Source: an uncultured Muribaculaceae bacterium
Lineage (GTDB): Bacteria; Bacteroidota; Bacteroidia; Bacteroidales; Muribaculaceae
Direction of reading: 5' to 3'
Length of the DNA stretch: 64,000 nt
Assembly: GCA_910587925.1 (NCBI GenBank)
Contig: CAJUOC010000004.1
Span: 49,174-113,173 of the forward strand
Position numbers and translations under genes: made by a program. This document shows positions 33,707-44,500 of the stretch, piece by piece. The notes beneath the pieces are model-generated. The model ran no database searches, was not told the origin of the DNA, and was given only the letters and a program-made list of their open reading frames with translations. Positions within the stretch are counted from its first letter, which is position 1, and each line of letters starts with the position of its first letter.

Positions 33707-35287
33707 ATGGCTACCATCAACGACGAAATAGCACGGCGACGCACTTTCGCCATCATATCGCACCCCGACGCCGGCAAGACCACCCTCACCGAGAAACTGC
33801 TCCTCTACGGCGGAGCAATCCACGTGGCCGGCGCCGTGAAGAGCAACAAAATCAAAAAGACCGCCACCAGCGACTGGATGGAAATCGAGAAGCAGCGCGG
33901 TATATCCGTGGCCACCTCCGTGATGGGCTTTGACTACGGCGATTACAAGATAAACATCCTCGACACGCCCGGCCACCAGGACTTTGCCGAGGATACATAC
34001 CGCACCCTCACGGCGGTCGACTCGGTGATAATCGTGGTCGACGTGGCCAAGGGCGTCGAGCAGCAGACACGCAAGCTCATGGAGGTATGCCGTATGCGCA
34101 ATACCCCGGTGATAATATTTGTAAACAAGCTCGACCGCGAGGGCCGCGACCCATTTGACATACTCGACGAGCTGGAGGCGGAGCTGCACATCGGTGTGCG
34201 CCCGCTGAGCTGGCCCATCAACATAGGAGCCAAATTCAAGGGCGTGTACAATATCTATGAGCACTCGCTCGACCTCTTCACCCCCGACAAGCAGAAGGTG
34301 ACCGAGCGCGTCGAGATAGACGACCTCAGCGACGAGCGTATCGACGCCGCCGTAGGGCAGGCCGACGCCGACAAGCTGCGCGAGGATCTGGAGCTCATCG
34401 AGGGCGTATATCCCGAGTTTGACGTGCAGGCTTATCTCGACGCCCGTGTGGCGCCCGTATTCTTTGGCTCGGCGCTCAACACATTCGGCGTGAAGGAGCT
34501 GCTCGACTGCTTTGTGAAGATAGCCCCGTCGCCACGGCCCGTGGAGGCGCTGGAGCACACGGTGCGCCCCGACGACCCTTCATTCTCGGGCTTTGTATTC
34601 AAGATACACGCCAATATGGACCCCAACCACCGCTCGTGCATCGCCTTTGTGAAGATATGCTCGGGACGGTTTGAGCGCAACGCCCCCTACCGCCACGTGC
34701 GCCTGGGCAAGACCCTGAAATTCTCGGCGCCCACCGCATTCATGGCCCAGAAAAAGAGCATCGTCGACGAGGCTTATCCCGGCGATATCGTGGGCATCCC
34801 CGACACGGGCAATTTCAAGATCGGCGACACGGTGACAGGCGGCGAGGAGCTGCACTTCCGCGGGCTGCCGTCGTTCTCGCCCGAGATGTTCAAGTACATC
34901 GAGAATACCGACCCCATGAAGAGCAAGCAGCTCGACAAGGGCATACAGCAGCTCATGGACGAGGGTGTGGCCCAGCTCTTTGTCAATCAGTTTAACGGCC
35001 GCAAGATTATCGGCACCGTCGGTCAGCTGCAATTTGAGGTGATCCAGTACCGTCTGGAGCACGAGTACGGCGCAAGCTGCCGCTGGGAGCCGCTGTCGCT
35101 CTACAAGGCATGCTGGATCGAAAGCGACGATGCCGAGGCGATGGCCGCCTTCAAGCGCCGCAAGCACCAGTTCCTGGCGCTCGACCGCGAGGGTCGCGAT
35201 GTATTCCTGGCCGACTCGGCATATGTGCTGCAGATGGCCCGCACCGACTTCCCCGACATACGCTTCCACTTCTCTTCAGAATACTGA
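33707..35287 (+). CDS. prfC: Peptide chain release factor 3
   Basis: This is a 526-aa translational GTPase that recycles RF1/RF2 after termination. The P-loop is SHPDAGKTTLTE, switch II DTPGHQDF and the guanine-specificity motif NKLDREGRDP. EF-Tu-like domains 2 and 3 follow. Length is typical (E. coli 529 aa). It lies 5 nt after rmlD and 5 nt before the S1/P1 nuclease gene. Confidence 0.96.
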   Translation: MATINDEIARRRTFAIISHPDAGKTTLTEKLLLYGGAIHVAGAVKSNKIKKTATSDWMEIEKQRGISVATSVMGFDYGDYKINILDTPGHQDFAEDTYRTLTAVDSVIIVVDVAKGVEQQTRKLMEVCRMRNTPVIIFVNKLDREGRDPFDILDELEAELHIGVRPLSWPINIGAKFKGVYNIYEHSLDLFTPDKQKVTERVEIDDLSDERIDAAVGQADADKLREDLELIEGVYPEFDVQAYLDARVAPVFFGSALNTFGVKELLDCFVKIAPSPRPVEALEHTVRPDDPSFSGFVFKIHANMDPNHRSCIAFVKICSGRFERNAPYRHVRLGKTLKFSAPTAFMAQKKSIVDEAYPGDIVGIPDTGNFKIGDTVTGGEELHFRGLPSFSPEMFKYIENTDPMKSKQLDKGIQQLMDEGVAQLFVNQFNGRKIIGTVGQLQFEVIQYRLEHEYGASCRWEPLSLYKACWIESDDAEAMAAFKRRKHQFLALDREGRDVFLADSAYVLQMARTDFPDIRFHFSSEY

Positions 35288-35292
35288 ATCGC

Positions 35293-36075
35293 ATGAAACG
35301 CTATATCGCCCTGCTCATGCTCGGGGCATCCGCGCTGGCCGCGTGCGCCTGGAGCCAGAAAGGCCACGATGTGACCGCCTATATTGCCGAGCGCCATCTC
35401 ACGCCGCGCACGGCCGCGGCCATCGACTCACTGCTCGAGGGCCGCTCGATGGTGTATTGGGCCAACTGGCTCGACAATGCATCGCACACAATGCCCTACG
35501 CCTACACCAAGACCTGGCACTACAAGAATGTAGACGAAGGCGACACCTACGAGAGCGCTCCGGCCAATCCGGCCGGCGACGCCGTCACCGCCATCAAGGC
35601 CCAGCTCGAGACGCTGGCCGACTCGACCGCAGCATTTGCCGACAAGCAGCTGGCCATGAAGATACTGGTACACGTCGTGGGCGACATGCACCAGCCCATG
35701 CACATGGGACACGCCCGCGACCTGGGCGGCAACCGCATCAAGCTCAAGTACTTTGGCCGCGATACCAACCTCCACTCCATATGGGATTCCGCCCTGCCCG
35801 AGGCCGCCCACAAGTGGAGCTACACCGAGTGGCAGCAGCAGATAGACCGCGCCACCCCGGACGAGCAGGCCGCCATCGTGGCCGGCAGCGTCGACGACTG
35901 GGCCCGCGAGACACTGCCCGTGGCAGCCGAGGTATATGTATACTTCCAGCCCGGCCGCAACTACAGCTACGACGCCATAGCCCGCTGGGCGCCCGTCATC
36001 GAGCGCCAGCTGCTGCGCGCCGGCCTGCGCCTGGCCCATGTGCTCAACTCCACCTTTGACCCCTCCTACCGATGA
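35293..36075 (+). CDS. Secreted S1/P1 family nuclease
   Basis: This is a 260-aa zinc-dependent nuclease. The start at ATG 35293 gives a signal peptide ending ...LAACA, so the mature protein begins with W20, and in S1/P1 enzymes the N-terminal Trp amino group is itself a zinc ligand. H25 (KGHDVTAYIA) and the MKILVHVVGDMHQPMHMGH region with DLGGNRIKLKYFG supply the other ligands. These enzymes cleave single-stranded nucleic acids and 3'-nucleotides in the periplasm or outside, probably for nucleotide scavenging. A longer frame from 35110 lies within prfC and is rejected. The stop overlaps cvpA by 4 nt. Confidence 0.9.
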   Translation: MKRYIALLMLGASALAACAWSQKGHDVTAYIAERHLTPRTAAAIDSLLEGRSMVYWANWLDNASHTMPYAYTKTWHYKNVDEGDTYESAPANPAGDAVTAIKAQLETLADSTAAFADKQLAMKILVHVVGDMHQPMHMGHARDLGGNRIKLKYFGRDTNLHSIWDSALPEAAHKWSYTEWQQQIDRATPDEQAAIVAGSVDDWARETLPVAAEVYVYFQPGRNYSYDAIARWAPVIERQLLRAGLRLAHVLNSTFDPSYR

Positions 36076-36593
36076 GCGCCATCGACATACTCATACTTGC
36101 CGTGGGCGGCTGCGCGCTGGTGCTGGGCTACATCCGCGGCATAGTGGCGCAGGTGGGTCAGATAGTGGCCGTGGTGGCCGGTGTGGTGGTGAGCCGCATG
36201 TTTGGCCCGGTGCTGAGCGGATTCTTTGCCGGCGGTGGCGCCACCTCGCCCGGCACCGACATTTCGGGCTATATCGTGGCCTTCGTGGCCGCCTACCTGG
36301 CCGTATGGCTGATATTCCGCCTGGCGCGGCGCACCGTGCACGGCCTGCACCTGGGCATCGTCGACCGCGCGGCCGGCGCCGTATTCAAGGCCGCGCTGTG
36401 GCTGCTGGCGCTGAGCATGGCGCTCAATGTGTGGATGCTCGTGCGCGGCGACGAGGGCGACATACGCGACTCCGGCCGCCCCTGGCGCGGAGCGGTCGTC
36501 GACCTGGCTCCCGTCTTGCTGGGCTATCTCACCGATATACACAACAATGACAAGTCTTCAGGCGTTGACAATAGCGATACTTCCCACAAATGA
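36072..36593 (+). CDS. CvpA family membrane protein
   Basis: This is a 173-aa membrane protein with four hydrophobic segments (about residues 3-22, 28-45, 65-88 and 101-122) and the opening AIDILILAVGGCALVLGYIRGIVAQVG-type pattern of the CvpA family, known for colicin V production and envelope homeostasis in other bacteria. The C-terminal 45 residues are polar and acidic. The start overlaps the nuclease stop by 4 nt and the stop overlaps sufB by 4 nt, embedding it between nuclease and SUF genes. Confidence 0.82.
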   Translation: MSAIDILILAVGGCALVLGYIRGIVAQVGQIVAVVAGVVVSRMFGPVLSGFFAGGGATSPGTDISGYIVAFVAAYLAVWLIFRLARRTVHGLHLGIVDRAAGAVFKAALWLLALSMALNVWMLVRGDEGDIRDSGRPWRGAVVDLAPVLLGYLTDIHNNDKSSGVDNSDTSHK

Positions 36594-38095
36594 ACAAGAC
36601 TCCTGACAACAACCACGATAACCCCACCCCCGCCGGCCCGGGCCGCCCGGCCGACGACTCGCGCAGCGTGATTGAAAACGCCGCCACCTCCGACTACAAG
36701 TACGGATTTGTGAGCGATATCGACACCGACCGCCTCCCCGACGGCCTGAGTGAAGACATCGTGCGCGAGATCTCGCGCCGCAAGGGCGAGCCCGAGTGGC
36801 TGCTCGACTTCCGGCTGGAGGCATACCGCCACTGGTGCACTCTGGAGATGCCACGCTGGGCACATCTCGACATACCCCCCATCGACTTCCAGGCCATCAG
36901 CTACTATGCCGAGCCCCGCCGCAAGGAAGGCCCCAAGAGCCTCGACGAGGTAGACCCTCAGCTGCTCGATACATTCAACCGCCTGGGCATACCCCTCGAG
37001 GAACAGAAGCAGCTGTCGGGTATGGCTGTCGACGCCGTGTTTGACTCGGTATCGGTGGCCACGACCCACCGCGACAAGCTCGCCCAGCTGGGCATCATAT
37101 TCTGCCCCATCTCCGAGGCCGTGCGCGACTACCCCGACCTGGTGCACCGCTATCTGGGCTCGGTGGTGAGCTACCGCGACAACTTCTTCGCGGCCCTCAA
37201 CTCGGCCGTCTTTTCCGACGGATCCTTTGTATACATCCCCAAGGGCGTGCGGTGCCCCATGGAGCTGTCGACATACTTCCGCATCAACGCCGCCGGCACC
37301 GGCCAGTTTGAGCGCACGCTCATCGTGGCCGACGACGACGCATACGTGAGCTACCTGGAGGGCTGTACCGCACCCTCGCGCGACGAAAACCAGCTCCACG
37401 CCGCCATCGTGGAGATAGTGTGCGAAGACCGCGCCGAGGTAAAGTATTCCACCGTGCAAAACTGGTATGCCGGCGACGCCGAGGGGCGCGGCGGCGTATA
37501 CAATTTCGTGACCAAGCGCGGCCTGTGCCGCGGTGACTACTCCAAGCTGTCGTGGACCCAGGTCGAGACCGGCTCGGCCATCACCTGGAAGTATCCCTCG
37601 TGTGTGCTCAAGGGCGAGGGCTCGGTGGGCGAGTTTTACTCGGTGGCCGTGACCCGCAACCGCCAGCAGGCCGATACCGGCACCAAGATGATACACATCG
37701 GCCGCGGCTCGCGCTCGACCATAGTCAGCAAGGGCATATCGGCCGGCCACAGCTCCAATGCATACCGCGGCCTGGTCAAGGTATTGCCCCAGGCCACCGG
37801 GGTGCGCAATTACACACAGTGTGACTCACTGCTGCTCGGCGGCGACTGCGGCGCCCATACATTCCCTTACATCGAGGTGATGAACGACTCGGCCGTAGTC
37901 GAGCACGAAGCCACCACATCAAAGATTTCCGAGGACCAGCTCTTTTACTGCAACCAGCGCGGAATACCCACCGAGGAGGCTATCGGCCTCATCGTAAACG
38001 GGTATGCCAAGGAGGTGATGAACAAGCTCCCGATGGAATTTGCCGTGGAGGCACAGAAACTTTTACAGATAACTCTCGAAAACAGCGTTGGATAA
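36590..38095 (+). CDS. sufB: Fe-S cluster assembly protein SufB
   Basis: This is a 501-aa beta-helical scaffold subunit of the SufBC2D complex, which builds 4Fe-4S or 2Fe-2S clusters with sulfur from SufS. Diagnostic stretches include YIPKGVRCPMELSTYFRIN, CTAPSRDENQLHAAIVEI, the GSRSTIVSKGISAGHS segment and CDSLLLGGDCGAHTFPYIEV. The first 30 residues (DNNHDNPTPAGPGRPA) are an unusual Pro/Asn/Asp-rich extension before the conserved start. The stop abuts the sufC ATG directly. Confidence 0.96.
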   Translation: MNKTPDNNHDNPTPAGPGRPADDSRSVIENAATSDYKYGFVSDIDTDRLPDGLSEDIVREISRRKGEPEWLLDFRLEAYRHWCTLEMPRWAHLDIPPIDFQAISYYAEPRRKEGPKSLDEVDPQLLDTFNRLGIPLEEQKQLSGMAVDAVFDSVSVATTHRDKLAQLGIIFCPISEAVRDYPDLVHRYLGSVVSYRDNFFAALNSAVFSDGSFVYIPKGVRCPMELSTYFRINAAGTGQFERTLIVADDDAYVSYLEGCTAPSRDENQLHAAIVEIVCEDRAEVKYSTVQNWYAGDAEGRGGVYNFVTKRGLCRGDYSKLSWTQVETGSAITWKYPSCVLKGEGSVGEFYSVAVTRNRQQADTGTKMIHIGRGSRSTIVSKGISAGHSSNAYRGLVKVLPQATGVRNYTQCDSLLLGGDCGAHTFPYIEVMNDSAVVEHEATTSKISEDQLFYCNQRGIPTEEAIGLIVNGYAKEVMNKLPMEFAVEAQKLLQITLENSVG

Positions 38096-38871
<776 letters not shown>

Positions 38872-38875
<4 letters not shown>

Positions 38876-40221
38876 ACGCACTCGACCAATATACAGACCT
38901 CTACTCGCAGTATGGCGAGGCTCTGAGGGCACACTCGCCCGAGGCGCTCAACCGCCGCCGCGGCGAGGCGCTCGACACGCTCCGCCGCCTGGGCCGCCTG
39001 CCCCGGCGCGGCGACGAGGGATACCAGCTCACCGATGTCGAGTCGATACTCGCCCCCGACATGGGTGTCAATATCATGCGTGTCGCTCCGGCGGCCGACA
39101 CCCGCGGCGAGGTGGCTTGCGCCCTGCCCGGCCTCGGCTCGCTCAATGCGCTGCTCGTCAACGATACCTTCATGCCGGGGCGCGGCCTGGAGGATGCCCT
39201 GCCCGAGGGTGTCGAGGTGATGTCGCTGGCCCGCGCGGCCGAGCTGTATCCCGACGACGTGATGCCCGGCGTCGCTCCGGCCGACGATGCCGTAGCGGCG
39301 CTCAACACGCTGCTGGTACAAGACGGCGTGTATGTGCGCGTGGCTGCGGGCGTACAGCTCGACACCCCCATACAGATCATCGGGCTGATGAGCGCGTCGG
39401 CGCCGGTGCTGGCCGTGCGCCGTGTGCGCATATCGCTCGGCGAGGGCGCGCGGGCGGCGGTGCTCATGTGTGACCATCCCCGCCGCCAGGCCGTGCACAC
39501 GGCCTCGTGCCGGGTGGTGGAGTGCACTCTGGGCCGCGGAGCCTCGCTCGACTGCTACGACCTGGAGGAGTCGGGCCCCGACACGGGACGCGTGTCGGTA
39601 TTTGCCGCGCGACAGGATGCCGACAGCCGCCTGGGCCTTACATCGGCCTACCTGAGCGGCGGTATCACCCGCAATGACGTATACATTTCCCACACCGGCC
39701 GGGGCTGCCACACCGAGCTGGGCGGCCTGGTGATAGCCGGCGCGGGCCAGCAGGTCGACAACTCGACCCGCATCGTGCACTCGCAGCCTCACTGCTCGTC
39801 GTCGCAGCTGTACAAATACGCTCTCTTCGACGATGCGCGCGCCGCATTTGGCGGCATAGTCACCGTCGACCACGGAGCAGTACACACAGACGCCCGCCAG
39901 ACCAACCGCAATCTGCTCGCCTCGCCCGAGGCCCGCATGTATGCCCGCCCGCAGCTCATCATCAACTGCGACGAGGTAAAGGCATCGCACGGCGCCACCA
40001 CCGGCCGCCTCGACGACGACGCACTCTTCTACATGCGCTCGCGCGGCATCCCCGAGGCCGAGGCCCGCATGATGCTCACCAACGCCTTCCTGACCGATGT
40101 GCTCGACTCCATCGGCATCGAGGCCCTGCGCGAGCGTCTGCGCCACCTGGTCGACCGCCGGCTGCGCGGCTGCGGCACATCGTGTGACAAATGCAATCTG
40201 CCCCATGAGCTACGACGTTGA
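38872..40221 (+). CDS. sufD: Fe-S cluster assembly protein SufD
   Basis: This is a 449-aa paralog of SufB completing the SufBC2D complex, needed for iron entry. The right-handed beta-helix core occupies about 160-380 (for example SRLGLTSAYLSGGITRNDVYI and HGATTGRLDDDALFYMRSRG). The C-terminus includes a short Cys-containing tail (GCGTSCDKCN) that is not part of the usual core and could bind metal; this is an oddity worth noting. It overlaps sufC by 4 nt and sufS by 17 nt. Confidence 0.94.
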
Positions 40222-41422
40222 TGCCCTGCGGGAGCAGTTTCCCGCCCTCGACCGGAGCCTCTACGGCCATCCGCTCGTATATCTCGACAATGCGGCCACC
40301 TCACAGACTCCGCTGCGGGTGGTCGACGCCATCCGCGACGGATATCTCCACCGCAAGGCCAATGTGCACCGCGGCGTGCATACCCTCAGCCAGGAGGCCA
40401 CCGACGCCATGGAGCATGCCCGCGAGCGGGTGCGCGCCCACATCGGCGCGGCGTCCACGCGCGAGGTGATATTTACCCGCGGCACCACCGAGGCCATCAA
40501 CCTGGTGGCGGCCTCCTACGGCGAGCTGCTCACGGAAGGCGACGAGGTGATACTCACCGTGATGGAGCATCACTCCAACATCGTGCCCTGGCAGCTGCTG
40601 GCCGCGCGTCGCGGCATCGTCATCAAGGCCGTGCCCATACTGCCCGACGGCAGCCTCGATATGGATGCATACCGCTCGATGCTGTCGCCCCGCACGCGGC
40701 TGGTGAGCGTGTGTCATGCCTCCAACGTGCTGGGCACGGTCAATCCCGTGGCCGAGATGTGCCGCGAGGCACATGCCGCCGGCGCGGTATTCTGTGTCGA
40801 CGGCGCCCAGGGCGCTCCGCATATGCGCATCGATGTCGGGGCCATCGGCTGCGACTTCTATGCCTTCTCGGCCCACAAGATGTACGGCCCGGCGGGCATC
40901 GGCGTGCTCTACGGCCGCGAGGAGCTGCTCAATCGTATGCCCCCCTACCAGGGCGGCGGCGAGATGATAGGCCGGTGCAGCTTCAGCGGCACCACCTGGG
41001 CCGAGCTGCCATACAAGTTTGAGGCCGGCACACCCGACTTTGTCGACGCGGCCGCCTTCACCGCAGCCCTCGACTTCATCGACGGCATCGGCATCGAGGC
41101 CATCGCCCGCCACGAGCACGACCTGCTCACCTACGCCACATCGCGCATGATGGAGATACCCGGTATGCGCATCTTCGGTACCGCGCCGGGCAAGTGCGCC
41201 GTCATATCCTTCCTCATCGGCAATGCCCACCACTACGACACCGGCATGCTGCTCGACAAGCTCGGCATCGCCGTGCGTACCGGCCACCACTGCGCCCAGC
41301 CGCTGATGGAAGCGCTCGGCGTGGAGGGCACGGTGCGCGCATCCTTTGCCGCCTACAACACACGCGCCGAGGCCGACGCACTGGTCGAGGCACTGCGCCG
41401 CATTGCCCCGCTGCTGTCCTGA
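40205..41422 (+). CDS. sufS: Cysteine desulfurase SufS
   Basis: This is a 405-aa PLP enzyme that takes sulfur from L-cysteine and holds it as persulfide for SufBCD. K225 (SAHKMYGP) binds PLP and C363 (RTGHHCAQP) is the persulfide cysteine; both are one residue from the E. coli SufS positions. ATG 40205 (MSYDVDALREQFPALDR) overlaps the sufD 3' end by 17 nt; the longer frame from 40097 lies inside sufD and is rejected. No sufE, sufU, sufA or sufT is adjacent, so the sulfur-transfer partner must be encoded elsewhere. Confidence 0.96.
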   Translation: MSYDVDALREQFPALDRSLYGHPLVYLDNAATSQTPLRVVDAIRDGYLHRKANVHRGVHTLSQEATDAMEHARERVRAHIGAASTREVIFTRGTTEAINLVAASYGELLTEGDEVILTVMEHHSNIVPWQLLAARRGIVIKAVPILPDGSLDMDAYRSMLSPRTRLVSVCHASNVLGTVNPVAEMCREAHAAGAVFCVDGAQGAPHMRIDVGAIGCDFYAFSAHKMYGPAGIGVLYGREELLNRMPPYQGGGEMIGRCSFSGTTWAELPYKFEAGTPDFVDAAAFTAALDFIDGIGIEAIARHEHDLLTYATSRMMEIPGMRIFGTAPGKCAVISFLIGNAHHYDTGMLLDKLGIAVRTGHHCAQPLMEALGVEGTVRASFAAYNTRAEADALVEALRRIAPLLS

Positions 41423-41521
41423 GCAGGCAGGGCGGTCGCGTCGCGGCTTGTTTTCATTGAACCTTCCGTCGCCGTCGGCGGTTATTAGTCTATACTGTTC
41501 ATCACCATTATTCATCCCGAC

Positions 41522-44500
41522 GTGACAACCATCCATCTGCTCAGGAAATGTGCCAAGGCGATACTGTGGGTATTGCTGGGCATCGTGCTACTGCCTCTCG
41601 CCATCATCGTGCTGCTGTACTCTCCCTGGGGACAGTACATGATAAGGGTGGGAGTGCTTCCGCTCATCAACTCCGAGGAAATGCGCATCGAGCTGCGCGA
41701 CTTCTCGCTCAGATTTCCCCTGCGGCTCGAGCTGGAGGGGCTGTCGATATATACGGGCGACACCGAGATGATGCACGCCGGACGCCTCGACGCCGATGTG
41801 GACATGTGGCCGCTGCTGCGCGGCGAGGCCCGGCTGAGCAAGGCCCGCGTCGACACCCTTCGCTACACCATGGGCGCCCCCGACTCGGCCATGTACATGA
41901 CCATCGCCGCCGACTCGCTGGGCCTGCGCGACGCGTCGGTCGCCCTCAGCTCCATGCACATACGCCTCACCGACGGCGACATACGCCACGGGCGCGTGGC
42001 AATGACCCTCAACCCCGACACCACCGCCGCAGACACCACCGCCGCAGAGCCGTCTGACATGATAATCGACATACGCCGGCTCGGGCTCGACGACTTTGCA
42101 TACTCCATGCGCATGCTGCCCACCATCGACTCTATCGGCGCCGACATCTCGCGCGCCGTACTGCGCGACGGCCGCATCGACCTGCGAGGCCAGACTGTCG
42201 CGCTGGGCACATTTGCAGGCTCGGGACTCGACGTGGCATACATCGCCCCCGACTCGGCCACGGTCGCATCCTACGCCGCCATCACCGCGGCCCAAGCAGC
42301 CGATACCGCAGCGTCGACCTCGGCGCCCTGGACTGTCACCATCGACTCGCTGGCATTTGGCGGCTCCCGCGCCCTGTACACCACCCGCGGCACCGAGCCG
42401 CTGCCGGGCCTCGACTTTGCCTACATCGCCGTCGACTCGCTCGACCTGGCCGTGAGCGACTTCTACAATCAGGCCGCCATCGTGCGCGTGCCTCTGCGCA
42501 TCAGCGGTACCGAGCGGTGCGGAGTGCGCCTCGACGCCTCGGGCACCCTCGACATCGGCGAGGAAGGCTTGCGCTTCAAAGACTTCAATGTGTCGACTCC
42601 GCCGGGCACCGCTCTGGCTTTCAGCGGCCTGCTGGGCATGGGCGACATGACCTCCGACCCCTCCGTACCGCTTGCGCTCGACCTCGACGGCAAGGTATCG
42701 GCCGCCGACGCCCGCCTGATGTTTCCCGCCTTCCTGCCCTACATTGCCGCCATGCCGCCCCACGGCGGCCTCGATGCCGACATCAGCCTCAGCGGCACGG
42801 CCGGCGCGCTCGACATCGCCCGCTGCGACCTCACCGTCAACACCGTGGCCAGGCTGAGCGCCTCGGGCAGTGTGAAAAATGTATTTGACCCCGACCGCCT
42901 CGGTGGCCGCATCAAGCTCTCCGGCGCGCTTGTCGACATCAACCCTATGCTGGCATCGGTGCTCGACCCGTCGACGGCCCGCAGCCTGCGCGTGCCGCGC
43001 ACGACATTTGACGGCGCCGTCGACATGGCTTCGGGCGTGATTGACGGCCGCCTCACCGGCGTCACCGAGGGCGGACGCATCAATCTCGACGGCCATTGGA
43101 ACGGCCGCGCCACCGCCTACCGCGCCGACCTGCGCCTGGTCGACTTCCCCGTGGGAGCATTCATGCCGGCAGCCGGAGTGGGACGTGTCACCGCATCGCT
43201 CCGTGCCGACGGCCGGGGTCTCGACCCCTTTGCCCGCTCGACCCGTCTCGACGCCGATGCCACCGTGACCTCGGCCGCCGTGGCCGACCATATATACCGC
43301 GACATCACCGCCAACGTGAAAGTCGCCGACGGCCATGCCGCGCTCGACGTGACCTCGGCCGACCCCGCCGCCCGAGCCTCACTCACCGCCGAGGGCAATC
43401 TCGACGGCTCGACCTACGTATGGCACGCCGAGCTCGACGGCAGCCACATCGACCTGCATTCGCTCGGGCTCGCTCCCGACCAGGCCACTCTGGCTGCCGA
43501 CCTCACGGCCGACGTATCCTTTACCCCCACCCCGCAGACCATCGCCGCCAAGGTGGCGCTGCGCTCGCTGTCGTATACCACCCCGCCCGGCACCATATCG
43601 CTCGACAATGTGCTGGCGCGGCTCAATGCCGACACCGAGGCCACCAACCTCTCGGTGCACAACCGCGACTTCTACGCCTTTGCTGGCTCACCGGCGCCGA
43701 TAGACACCCTGATGGCACGATTCAGCCTCTTCAGCGAGGTGATGGCCTCGCAGATGGCCCGCCACCGCATCAATGTCGACAGCCTGCAACGCGCGCTGCC
43801 CGAGTTCAGCATCGACGTCAACGCCGGGCCCGACAATGCCCTGACCGACCTGCTGGCCGACAGCCGCACCGGATGGCAGAGCCTGCACCTCACCGCCACC
43901 AACGACAGCACCCTCGGCGTCGACGCCCGCGTGCTGGGATTCACCTCAGGCACCACCCGGCTCGACACCATCACCGCCGACCTGTCGCAGGTCGGCACCG
44001 AGATGCTCATCAAGGCCGCCGTCGACAACCGTCCCGGCACATTTGACCAGTGGGCCCACGTGCGGCTCGACGGTTATGTCGGCACCGACAGCCTCGGCAT
44101 GAAAGTGGCCCAGCACGACATATCGGGCAAGCAGGGATACCTGGTGGGGCTGCGCGGCGCCCTCACCGACTCCACCGCCACGGTGCACTTCTACCCCATC
44201 GACCCCACCATCGCCTACAAGCAGTGGACGGTAAACCCCGACAACTACATCACCTGGCACTATGCCCACAAGCATCTCGACGCCAATCTGCGCATGGAGG
44301 GCGCCGGCTCGTCGCTGGCGATATTTACCAACCACATACCCGGCCACGACGATGAGCAGGAAGCACTCACCGTGCAGCTCAAAGACGTGCACCTGAGCGA
44401 CTGGATAGCAATCAATCCCTTTGCGCCGCCGATGAAGGGCGACCTGAGCGCCGACCTCTCAGTAAGCGAGCACGACGGCGACATCAACGGCGCCGGCACC

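Noticed and set aside
41423..41521. Possible terminator or promoter between sufS and tamB
   Set aside because: Only short, weak GC complementarity and no TAnnTTTG box were found in the 99 nt, so I cannot support either.
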